Assembly (NCBI RefSeq): GCF_037890675.1
Contig: NZ_CP149574.1
Span: 2,642,874 to 2,706,873 of the forward strand
Source: Methylovirgula sp. 4M-Z18
GTDB lineage: Bacteria > Pseudomonadota > Alphaproteobacteria > Rhizobiales > Beijerinckiaceae
DNA length: 64,000 nt
Reading direction: 5' to 3'
Shown: in pieces, positions 1 through 6,662 of the stretch
Layout of the letters: every line of letters starts with the position of its first letter
Position numbering within the stretch: position 1 is the stretch's first letter
The notes under the pieces: model-generated
The model's database searches: none
Told to the model about the DNA's origin: nothing
The model's input: the letters and a program-made list of their open reading frames with translations, nothing else
Program-made: the position numbers and the translations under genes

Positions 1-228
1 GGACTGGATCGTCGGCATCAACACTTCGATCGCGCCGGAGCGATTCTGTTCCTCACGCACCACTTGGGCAATCTTCTGCAGGACGCGCAGACCCATCGGC
101 AACCAGGCATAGATGCCGGCCGATTCTTGTTTGATCATGCCGGCGCGCAGCATCAAGCGATGCGAAACAATCTCCGCCTCCTTGGGCGTTTCGCGCAAGA
201 TGGGCAGGAAGTACCTGGAAAGACGCAT
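1..228 (-). CDS. proS: Prolyl-tRNA synthetase, N-terminal part (runs off the window edge)
   Basis: Charges tRNA-Pro with proline in the cytoplasm. Only the first 76 codons are present; the reading frame stays open to base 1. The peptide begins [15 protein letters not shown] and continues with [20 protein letters not shown] and a [16 protein letters not shown] segment. These are the typical start and motif 1 surroundings of bacterial class II ProS of the short alphaproteobacterial type. The ATG at 226-228 fits the family N-terminus exactly. Gene identity is nearly certain; the rest lies outside the window. Confidence 0.93.
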   Translation of the reverse strand, partial: MRLSRYFLPILRETPKEAEIVSHRLMLRAGMIKQESAGIYAWLPMGLRVLQKIAQVVREEQNRSGAIEVLMPTIQS

Positions 229-828
229 GAAATCCGGACCTTTGACGATGATAAAGAGCAACTGATCGGACAATGGCGTCCGGACAATCGGGACGCCACC
301 TGCCAATTACGGACCAAACAAGCCGAATGCACGTCAAAAGACAAGCTTCGTTCGTAAGATAAAACCATTCCTGCAAGCACGGTCGCATATTTCCCGCCCA
401 TCCGCACGCCGCAGCGGTCACGTCCTGCTGCGGATCGGCGGAAGCCAGGAATTGTACGGCACTAAACTATTGTGCGACGCAAAATAATTGTGACGCCCTA
501 GCCGCTTGAAATCGCTTCGGATGGGGTTGACCCGGTGTTGCAAGACTCACACACAGCCGCTTTAGCTATGCGTTTTTAATATTTTTTTGACAGGACACGG
601 CGCGGAAATGATCACTTCTTTGCCAAACTTGCACCATAATTGGCCGAAGCGGGTAAAAAACTTTCAAAACCCTTACCTTTGACTGGATATGATATGCGAA
701 TTTCACATATCTAGCATCACGTCTTAACACTGGTATGCCGCACTGCAACAAACTATATCCTGCACATCAAACGAATTCATCGGCTTCGCAGCGACGCTGA
801 AGCCGAAAAAGCCAGAAAGATTAGACCC
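229..828. other. Intergenic region upstream of proS and the first DUF1127 gene
   Basis: No convincing gene is visible in these 600 bases. Open frames here lack ribosome-binding sites and recognisable protein sequence. The right half (about 470-828) is AT-richer. It aligns in blocks with 1470-1827, the region upstream of the second DUF1127 gene, at an offset of about 1000 bases. Confidence 0.6.
725..758 (+). promoter_or_regulatory. Conserved upstream block, copy 1 (DUF1127 gene 1)
   Basis: A 34-base block contains ACTGGTATGCCGCAC and ends in CTATAT. It recurs with 30 of 34 identical bases at 1722-1755, at nearly the same distance before a paralogous gene. CTATAT is a plausible -10 hexamer. 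The upstream half could be an unusual -35 region or a regulator site. That it is a promoter is inference from position and conservation. Confidence 0.5.
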
Positions 829-996
829 ATGACCTTCAAGACCATCGCCTCCAAGATCAACCAGTGGCGCCGGTATCGTGTTTCGGTTCGCGCCCTGTCG
901 AACCTGACCGATCGCGAACTTGCCGACCTCGGCATCGTCCGCAGCGACATCGAGTTCGTGTCCCGCAAAGCGGTCCGTACCCGCTTCGCCGGCTAA
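829..996 (+). CDS. DUF1127 small basic protein, copy 1
   Basis: A 55-residue arginine-rich protein with the DUF1127 signature: WRRYRVSVRALSNLTDRELA followed by DLGI.RSDI. DUF1127 proteins are abundant in alphaproteobacteria. Some, such as CcaF1 of Rhodobacter, bind RNA and affect small RNA processing or stress responses; the role of this copy is unknown. It is too short for many gene finders. It is followed by a strong terminator and is paralogous along its full length to the gene at 1828-1995, which supports both reading frames. The ribosome-binding site is weak (AGAAAG). Confidence 0.88.
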   Translation: MTFKTIASKINQWRRYRVSVRALSNLTDRELADLGIVRSDIEFVSRKAVRTRFAG

Positions 997-1049
997 CAAG
1001 TTTACATGGGGCTGGCTTCTCCCCTCCCTCCCTGCCACCCCATGATATG

Positions 1050-1086
1050 AGCGCCTGCTGGTCCTCCCCCAGCAGGCGCTTTTTTA
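1050..1086 (+). terminator. Rho-independent terminator of DUF1127 gene 1
   Basis: A perfect 10-bp stem (AGCGCCTGCT at 1050-1059 with AGCAGGCGCT at 1071-1080) encloses an 11-base loop and is followed by a run of T. It closes a single-gene transcript. Confidence 0.88.
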
Positions 1087-1818
1087 TGGCAGACACGTTC
1101 GAAGCGGATTTCAGGTCGACTCCCTCCGGCAACCAAGGTCGCCCTCTCACCAACGAGTCGCGATGCCATGACCGCCAACACCAGTTCCGTCGCAAAATTC
1201 GACGCCAGCCGCGCCGGCCCATGTGAAACGCAAAGCCGCGTCGCACTTACCGGCTACGACGCCTGTCATGAACTGGGTACCTGGATGACGACTCAGCAAT
1301 AGCAACGGCCTCGGGAGAGGCGCTCGCCGACTTCCTGGCCCCGGCGCGCCTCGAGGCACTCTCGCGCCCGTTCTCCATTCTATTTTTGGGCGCCTAAATC
1401 ACGGCCCGGCGACAGAGGCCAGATCCCCACAACCGCGGCCCCATCTCAGTAGACCCCAGCAACAGATAATGGTGCGACGCACAAAATTACCCAAACTCAT
1501 GTCGTAGAATGGCCTATTCAAAATTTAATCGGCAATCGAAAAAATACAGGCCCTTCCGTCAAGCCATGCAAATTAATCGCCAAAAATGATACCACCGGCT
1601 CAAGTTCTGATCTATTTTTTCATATTTGCGTCATAATCGAGCAAGATACGCGAATTTATGAGCAAATCCTTAACTCGCTAGGCTTATGCTATGAAAATTA
1701 TGCATATCACGACTCACAACTAAACACTGGTATGCCGCACCGCAGCAATCTATATAGAGCTCACCCAACGAACAGAAACGGTTCGCGGCCAAAGATGAAA
1801 CCCGAACCAACCTGAAGG
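1087..1818. other. Intergenic region between the two DUF1127 genes
   Basis: No well-supported gene. A 44-codon frame at 1168-1302 has no ribosome-binding site or known family. From about 1470 to 1818 the DNA is AT-rich and matches blocks upstream of the first DUF1127 gene, including GTGCGACGCA at 1472 (compare 472) and the 34-base block at 1722-1755. Confidence 0.55.
1722..1755 (+). promoter_or_regulatory. Conserved upstream block, copy 2 (DUF1127 gene 2)
   Basis: This is the second copy of the 34-base block described at 725-758, with 30 of 34 bases identical and ending in CTATAT about 73 bases before the start codon. The conservation stands out against diverged flanks, which suggests a functional promoter or operator. 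Confidence 0.5.
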
Positions 1819-1827
1819 ATGAAAACA

Positions 1828-1995
1828 ATGACTCTGAAGAACCTCACCTCGAAGATTTCCCAGTGGCGCCGCTATCGCGTCTCGGTACGCGAACTGTCCC
1901 GCCTTTCGGACCGCGAACTGTCCGACCTCGGCCTCGGCCGCAGCGACATCCAGACGGTTGCCCGTCAGGCAGCACGCGCTCGCTTCGAAGCGTAA
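1828..1995 (+). CDS. DUF1127 small basic protein, copy 2
   Basis: A 55-residue DUF1127 protein with SKISQWRRYRVSVRELSRL and DRELSDLGLGRSDI. It is strongly similar to the copy at 829-996, including the MTxK start. An in-frame ATG lies nine bases upstream at 1819. The start at 1828 is preferred because GAAGGA (1814-1819) then sits at normal spacing and the length matches the paralogue. A strong terminator follows. Like other DUF1127 proteins it may bind RNA, but no function can be assigned. Confidence 0.88.
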   Translation: MTLKNLTSKISQWRRYRVSVRELSRLSDRELSDLGLGRSDIQTVARQAARARFEA

Positions 1996-2058
1996 TTAAG
2001 TTTTGCAATTCCGCGGGGTGGGTTTCCTCCCTCCCTCCCATCCACCTCGCGTTGCAAG

Positions 2059-2096
2059 CGCCCGCCGGCCTCCTCCCTCCGGCGGGCGTTTTTTTT
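2059..2096 (+). terminator. Rho-independent terminator of DUF1127 gene 2
   Basis: A perfect 10-bp GC stem (CGCCCGCCGG at 2059-2068 with CCGGCGGGCG at 2079-2088) is followed by eight T residues. Its position after the gene mirrors the terminator at 1050-1086. Confidence 0.88.
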
Positions 2097-2119
2097 GATT
2101 TGGTCAATTTCTGAAGTGG

Positions 2120-3331
2120 TTAGGCCAAAGGCCACTGCAGGTGCAGATCGGCCGTCGCCGGCCCCGCCTCGTTGGGCTCGTCGTCCGCGGGCGTGGCTTC
2201 ATAGCCCCGCACGATAAGTGAACCTTTGTGCGGATCGGCTTCAATCGCCAGCCTGGTGAAACTGTTTAGGATCGGCTCGGCGACCCAGGCGAAGGGGGCT
2301 GAGCCGCGCGCGGCGTAGCGCTCGATCGCCCTTCGGCGGCCCTCATTGTCGCCGCGCGCATCGGCATCGTGCAGCCCGGCCCAATCTCCCGGAAAGTGCC
2401 CATATTTCCAACCATTTGCAGCGCTGCTGACGCCCGTATGGCTGGCGTGCTCCGTTTCCGTGCGCTCGATCACGCATGTTTCGCGTGGCGAGACGCCGAT
2501 CAGCGTGAAAATGGTCGGCGCCATCAGCGGCGTCCGCTCCAGAATCTGCTTCGCCTGCTCGAAGGTTGCTGCCGCCTCGAAGACGTGCCGCAACAAATGC
2601 ATTGCCGGCCAAGCATCGCTGTGCTCGAACGTCTGCAACGTATTATGAGCGGCGGTCCATTTATCTTCCTCTTTGCCGCGTGCGGGCGCTTGATTAATTG
2701 AGGCGGCAAAGCGCCCCGGCGCCATGCCCGTCAAAACGCCGACGGCACCCGGCCAAGTCACGTTCAGGAACTCTCCGGCAGGTCCCATCTGCCGTACGAC
2801 TTCCACCAAGCGGCCTAAACCGTCATAAGGCCAGTCCAAGGTGCGCAACAGCCGCGCGCTATTCCGCGCCGCCGAAGGCGCCGCCAGAGCGGTACATCCC
2901 CATTCATACGACGTATTGAGGAGAAAAATGCCTGGCTCATCGGCCAAAGCCGCGATCGATTCGAGTTCCGCCACATAGGGCGAGCGTGTTCGGCGCAACC
3001 AACTCAAGGCCAGGCTGTCGGCTGCGCGCAATCCAACTCTGAAGATCGGCGTCAGCGAACCGATACAAGCTTGGCGCAATTGCAACATTTGCGGCAACCG
3101 CGCCCTGGCGTGGCCGACAAGACCTGTCGCGCGCGCATCATAGACGGGAATAATTGGCAACGGTCGATGCCTGTCCATGATATGCGCCCGCTCCGCTCTG
3201 TCCTCGTCCTGTTGACTGAGCCAAGATTGATGCAGTGTCGATCCGCCGGCCGCGCCGCCGAGGAACAAGCTCCCGAGCAGCACGGCGCGCCGGGTGAAGC
3301 GTTTGGGTGCACCGGAACCCGAGGTGGCCAT
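2120..3331 (-). CDS. Exported Ntn-type hydrolase, acid ceramidase / penicillin acyltransferase-like
   Basis: A 403-residue protein with a twin-arginine-like leader (KRFTRRAVLLGS, then a hydrophobic stretch), so probably sent to the periplasm. The centre carries WGCTAL followed about 15 residues later by RTLDW. This matches the autoproteolytic Cys nucleophile and the Arg-Asn-x-Asp region of the acid ceramidase/NAAA and peptidase C45 branch of Ntn hydrolases. These enzymes cleave or transfer amide-linked acyl groups; the substrate here is unknown. A longer frame exists, but its TTG start at 3367 lies inside the rpsI terminator hairpin, so I use the ATG at 3329-3331. The ribosome-binding site is weak. 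Confidence 0.72.
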   Translation of the reverse strand: MATSGSGAPKRFTRRAVLLGSLFLGGAAGGSTLHQSWLSQQDEDRAERAHIMDRHRPLPIIPVYDARATGLVGHARARLPQMLQLRQACIGSLTPIFRVGLRAADSLALSWLRRTRSPYVAELESIAALADEPGIFLLNTSYEWGCTALAAPSAARNSARLLRTLDWPYDGLGRLVEVVRQMGPAGEFLNVTWPGAVGVLTGMAPGRFAASINQAPARGKEEDKWTAAHNTLQTFEHSDAWPAMHLLRHVFEAAATFEQAKQILERTPLMAPTIFTLIGVSPRETCVIERTETEHASHTGVSSAANGWKYGHFPGDWAGLHDADARGDNEGRRRAIERYAARGSAPFAWVAEPILNSFTRLAIEADPHKGSLIVRGYEATPADDEPNEAGPATADLHLQWPLA

Positions 3332-3350
3332 ATTTGCCACAATCGGCAAA

Positions 3351-3376
3351 GAAAAGGGCGGCTTCAAGGCCGCCCT
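3351..3376 (-). terminator. Terminator after rplM-rpsI
   Basis: On the minus strand an 8-bp GC stem (3369-3376 with 3355-3362, six-base loop) is followed by TTTTCTTT. It lies 24 bases after the rpsI stop and ends the ribosomal operon before the hydrolase gene. Confidence 0.75.
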
Positions 3377-3399
3377 CTTCGCAAATATGACTGAAACGC

Positions 3400-3879
3400 T
3401 TAGCGCTTCGAGAACTGGAAGCTGCGGCGGGCCTTGCGCTTGCCGTACTTCTTACGCTCGACGACGCGCGAGTCGCGGGTCAGGAAGCCTTCCTTCTTCA
3501 GGGCCGAGCGCAGCTCCGGCTCGAAATAGGTCAGCGCCTTCGAAATGCCGTGACGAGCAGCGCCCGCCTGACCCGACAGGCCGCCACCGGCGCAGGTGAT
3601 GGTGATGTCGTACTGGTCGACGCGCTTCGCGACGCCGAGCGGCTGCTGCAGCATCATGCGCAGCACCGGACGGGCGAAATACACCTCCTGAGTGCGGCCA
3701 TTGACCGTGATCTTGCCGGTGCCCGGCTTGATCCAAACGCGAGCAACCGCGTTCTTGCGCTTGCCCGTGGCATAGGCGCGGCCAAACTTATCGAGCTTCT
3801 GCACGTGCTTCGGGGCTTCCGGCTGGACGCCAGCCGTCGCGCCCTTCAGATCCGCGAGCGAATTGATTGTCTCTGCCAT
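3400..3879 (-). CDS. rpsI: 30S ribosomal protein S9 (uS9)
   Basis: A 159-residue small-subunit protein. It has the S9 core [20 protein letters not shown], then [20 protein letters not shown] and the basic tail ending in SFQFSKR, which reaches the decoding site. About 30 extra residues precede the core, as is usual in Rhizobiales. It follows rplM with a two-base gap in the standard rplM-rpsI operon and ends at a terminator. Confidence 0.98.
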   Translation of the reverse strand: MAETINSLADLKGATAGVQPEAPKHVQKLDKFGRAYATGKRKNAVARVWIKPGTGKITVNGRTQEVYFARPVLRMMLQQPLGVAKRVDQYDITITCAGGGLSGQAGAARHGISKALTYFEPELRSALKKEGFLTRDSRVVERKKYGKRKARRSFQFSKR

Positions 3880-3881
3880 GA

Positions 3882-4352
3882 TCAGGCGCTCCGAGCGTTC
3901 TTAGGATTCAAGCTGGCGACATCGAGAACCGTCGGGTTCTGCGCCGCATGGGGGTGTTCCGCGCCCTTATAGACACGCAAATTGCCGAGTTGCTTGCGGC
4001 CGAGCGGGCCGCGCGGGAGCATGCGCTCCACTGCCTTCTCGACGATGCGCTCGGGGAAACGCCCTTCCAGGATGAACTTGGCGGAACGCTCTTTGATGCC
4101 ACCGATATAACCAGTGTGGTGGTAATACATCTTGTCGCTGAGCTTCTTGCCGGTCAGCACTACCTTGTCCGCGTTGATGACGATGATGTTGTCGCCGTCA
4201 TCGACGTGGGGGGTGAAGCTTGCCTTATGCTTGCCGCGCAGACGCATGGCGACGATCGTCGCGAGACGGCCGACAACCAGGCCCTTCGCGTCGATCAGCA
4301 CCCATTTCTTCTCGACCTCGGCGACCTTGGTCGAATGTGTTTTGCCGAACAT
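3882..4352 (-). CDS. rplM: 50S ribosomal protein L13 (uL13)
   Basis: A 156-residue large-subunit protein with [27 protein letters not shown] and [19 protein letters not shown]. An upstream in-frame extension to 4448 exists but overlaps the -35 and -10 boxes of a clear promoter. The ATG at 4350-4352 (MFGKTHSTK) also gives the usual family length. It is the first gene of rplM-rpsI. Confidence 0.97.
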   Translation of the reverse strand: MFGKTHSTKVAEVEKKWVLIDAKGLVVGRLATIVAMRLRGKHKASFTPHVDDGDNIIVINADKVVLTGKKLSDKMYYHHTGYIGGIKERSAKFILEGRFPERIVEKAVERMLPRGPLGRKQLGNLRVYKGAEHPHAAQNPTVLDVASLNPKNARSA

Positions 4353-4419
4353 AGACTTAATTCCGTTTTTGCCGTGAAGGCGCGCGACACAGGCACACCC
4401 GCAGGAATGAGGATGCGCG

Positions 4420-4448
4420 TATATAGGGGAAGCGGCGGATTGCGTCAA
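4420..4448 (-). promoter_or_regulatory. Housekeeping promoter of rplM-rpsI
   Basis: Read on the minus strand: TTGACG (4448-4443), a 17-base spacer, then TATATA (4425-4420). Transcription would start near 4412, giving a leader of about 60 bases before the rplM ATG. The match to the sigma-70 consensus is very good. Confidence 0.75.
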
Positions 4449-4555
4449 ACAATTAAATTCGCACGATATTTTATTTTTCTAATATTATTCAATATGTTAT
4501 GACTAGAGGTATTATTTTACCGCATCTCAATTGGCGTCTAGTCGATTGGTCATGG

Positions 4556-4996
4556 TCACTCCGGCAGCGCATAGGTGCCGGTGGCGTGGGCGACGAGGTC
4601 CTCCGACCCCTCCGGACAAATCGCAACTTCGCCCACCGCCTGACGTTTGCCGAGCTTGAGCAGGCGGCAGGTGCCGACCAAATCCGCCGGAGCCGGTTTG
4701 CGCATGAAATTGATGTTGAGATTGGTGGTCACGGTCAGAACGACAGGGCCGATGCTCGCAAGAATCGCGACATAAAGACAAAGGTCGGCGAGCGCGAACA
4801 TGGAGGGGCCGGAGATCGTGCCCCCGGGCCGCAGGTGCCGGGCATGGTAGCACAACCGCATCCGGGCAAAACCGTGATCGGCCGCTTCGATCACATAGCT
4901 CCGTCCGTCGACCAGCAATTGCGGAAACTCACGGTCCAACAGTGCCGTGATCTCGTCCGCCGTCATTCGTCCCGGCGGGATGCTCCTTGCGTCCAT
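4556..4996 (-). CDS. PaaI-family hotdog-fold thioesterase
   Basis: A 146-residue single-domain protein of the PaaI/YbgC-like thioesterase group, which hydrolyse acyl-CoA thioesters in the cytoplasm. It contains GGTISGPSMFALADLCLYVA, the usual turn and central helix of the hotdog fold, followed by the strand LTVTTNLNINFMRKP. The acyl substrate is not predictable. Three in-frame starts are possible (5053, 5008, 4996). I chose 4996 because GAGGGATGAGAAG lies just upstream of it. It is divergent from the CoA-binding protein gene at 5064. Confidence 0.75.
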   Translation of the reverse strand: MDARSIPPGRMTADEITALLDREFPQLLVDGRSYVIEAADHGFARMRLCYHARHLRPGGTISGPSMFALADLCLYVAILASIGPVVLTVTTNLNINFMRKPAPADLVGTCRLLKLGKRQAVGEVAICPEGSEDLVAHATGTYALPE

Positions 4997-5063
4997 GTTG
5001 CTTCTCATCCCTCGTTCACGCGCTACAATGGCATGAAGGCGCCGCCGCGCCAAAGGACCTGCG

Positions 5064-5492
5064 ATGCCGTATGACGCCTATCCCAATGACCTCATTCGCT
5101 CCATTCTGACCCAGGTGAAAACCATCGCCCTTGTCGGCGCATCCAACAATCCGGCACGCGATTCGAATGGGGTTCTCGCCTATCTCAAGCACAAGGGCTA
5201 CCGGATGTTCCCCGTCAATCCGGGCCTGACGGGACAGGAAATCCACGGCCTTACCGTCTACGGCAAACTTGCCGATATTCGAGAGCCCATCGACATGGTG
5301 GATGTTTTCCGCAATTCGGAGGCCGCCGCCAGCGTCGTCGACGAAGCCTTGCTGCTCGCGCCGCTGCCGAAGGTGATCTGGATGCAGCTCGGCGTGCGGC
5401 ATGACGCTGCGGCCGCCAAGGCTGAAGCCAAGGGCGTGAAAGTCATCATGAACCGCTGCCCCAAGATCGAGTATTCGCGGCTGATCGGCTAG
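5064..5492 (+). CDS. CoA-binding domain protein (YccU-like)
   Basis: A 142-residue Rossmann-type protein made of one CoA-binding domain, the fold found at the N-terminus of succinyl-CoA synthetase alpha. Visible motifs are IALVGASNNPARDSNGV near residue 20, YRMFPVNPG, and VIMNRCPKIEY near the C-terminus, where NRCPKIEY is a hallmark of the YccU group. Its precise role is unknown; family members may bind CoA or its thioesters. AAAGGA precedes the ATG by six bases. It is divergent from a thioesterase gene, so a shared link to CoA metabolism is possible. Confidence 0.85.
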   Translation: MPYDAYPNDLIRSILTQVKTIALVGASNNPARDSNGVLAYLKHKGYRMFPVNPGLTGQEIHGLTVYGKLADIREPIDMVDVFRNSEAAASVVDEALLLAPLPKVIWMQLGVRHDAAAAKAEAKGVKVIMNRCPKIEYSRLIG

Positions 5493-5557
5493 CTGAGTGC
5501 CGCGAGCCGCGCTCGCCCCAAAAAGAAACGCAACGCTCTTCATAATGGACTTTCTCT

Positions 5558-6121
5558 ATGCAAGATGCGCTCCAGCTGTACGATTTTCTGATCCTGCCCG
5601 GCCGCGGCGATTCCGGTCCGGCGCATTGGCAGAGCCATTGGCACAACGCCTTTCCGAGCAGCATCCGGGTGGTGCAGGACGAATGGGAGCGCCCGGTCTA
5701 TACGGCCTGGGCGGCCAAGCTCGACGATTATCTCACCAAGACGACCAAACCGGTCATTTTCATTGCCCACAGCCTGAGCACCGCCCTCGTCATGCGCTGG
5801 TCCCACGATGCCGATACGCGCAACATCAAGGGTGCTTTTCTGGTCGGGCCGGGCGACCGCGATGCGCGAGACTCGCTTCCCGATGCGCCAGTCAAAGGCT
5901 TTGCGCCCATGCTGCTGACACCCCTCCCCTTCCCCTCGCTGGTCGTCGCCAGCCGCAACGATCCTTTCGTCGATTTCGGCCGCGCCCAGGCCTTCGCGGT
6001 CGCCTGGGGCTCGGATTTTGCCGATGCCGGCGCGCTCGGCCACATGGGCAACGACATCGATCTTGGCTTCTGGCCGCAAGGGCTCCTGCTCCTCGGCCAA
6101 TTCCTCGCGCGCCTTGCTTGA
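5558..6121 (+). CDS. RBBP9/YdeN-family alpha/beta hydrolase
   Basis: A 187-residue small serine hydrolase. LILPGRGDSGPAHWQSHW at the N-terminus and FIAHSLSTALVMRW (nucleophile Ser in the A-H-S-L-S elbow) are typical of the RBBP9/YdeN family. ASRNDPF carries the likely catalytic Asp and LGHMGN the His. The natural substrate is unknown. It is 65 bases downstream of the CoA-binding gene and could be co-transcribed. Its ribosome-binding site is weak. Confidence 0.83.
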   Translation: MQDALQLYDFLILPGRGDSGPAHWQSHWHNAFPSSIRVVQDEWERPVYTAWAAKLDDYLTKTTKPVIFIAHSLSTALVMRWSHDADTRNIKGAFLVGPGDRDARDSLPDAPVKGFAPMLLTPLPFPSLVVASRNDPFVDFGRAQAFAVAWGSDFADAGALGHMGNDIDLGFWPQGLLLLGQFLARLA

Positions 6122-6296
6122 GGTCAGCCGGAGCGGCGCAGGCGGCAAGATTAACCACAATCGTTAACGATAACTCCAGATCGGAAGCAAGTTCACAAAG
6201 TAAATTAGGCCCTTAGCCCCGTGACAAATATTAAAAAACGGTTCAAAAGAGATACTCCAAGAAAAGCCTCTCCAAAAGGCTTTGGGAGCCTTGGTT

Positions 6297-6656
6297 ATGA
6301 ACGTTAAGGGCAAAGTCATGGCGCGTAGCAGCGAGTCCGTCAAAACCGTCCCCCAAGACCATGAACCGTCGGTCGCCATGGATCAGACCATCGACCAGGT
6401 TCGCGAACTTTTGTTCGGTCATGAAAAGCGTACGACCGACACGCGTTTGCGCGATCTCGATAGTAAGATGGAAGCCCGTCTCGAGGCGCTGCACAAGGAA
6501 ATGACGGCGCGCTTCAACAGTGTCGAGAACATGCTCGCCGAGCTTGCGCGCGATACGGAGAACCGCCGTCTTTCCGCAATTTCCGACATTGGCGCGGCGA
6601 TTTCGCAACTTGGCGCGACCGTCCAGAAAATGGGTAACGGGCATTCTGGCTCGTAA
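6297..6656 (+). CDS. Small coiled-coil protein, first gene of the GTPase/OmpA cluster
   Basis: A 119-residue hydrophilic protein, predicted to be mostly helix and coiled coil (RLRDLDSKMEARLEALHKEM and following). It has no signal peptide or membrane segment. Its segment IDQVRELLFGHEKR resembles IDRLRRLLLGDGEEK at the N-terminus of the next protein, so the two probably share an interaction or oligomerisation motif. I start at ATG 6297 because GGGAG sits eight bases upstream. A TTG at 6282 and an ATG at 6318 are alternatives. Only six bases separate it from the OmpA-type gene. No named family is recognised. Confidence 0.75.
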   Translation: MNVKGKVMARSSESVKTVPQDHEPSVAMDQTIDQVRELLFGHEKRTTDTRLRDLDSKMEARLEALHKEMTARFNSVENMLAELARDTENRRLSAISDIGAAISQLGATVQKMGNGHSGS

Positions 6657-6662
6657 TGAAAC

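Noticed and set aside
728-746. Sigma-54-like site in the duplicated DUF1127 upstream block (TGGTATG...CTGCA)
   Set aside because: GG and GC elements are 11 bases apart in both copies, but sigma-54 promoters need 10.
1168-1302. 44-codon frame between the DUF1127 genes
   Set aside because: No ribosome-binding site, no family, and not present in the duplicated counterpart at the expected offset.
3332-3367. Longer start (TTG) for the Ntn-type hydrolase
   Set aside because: Lies within the rpsI terminator hairpin and would bury the twin-arginine leader.
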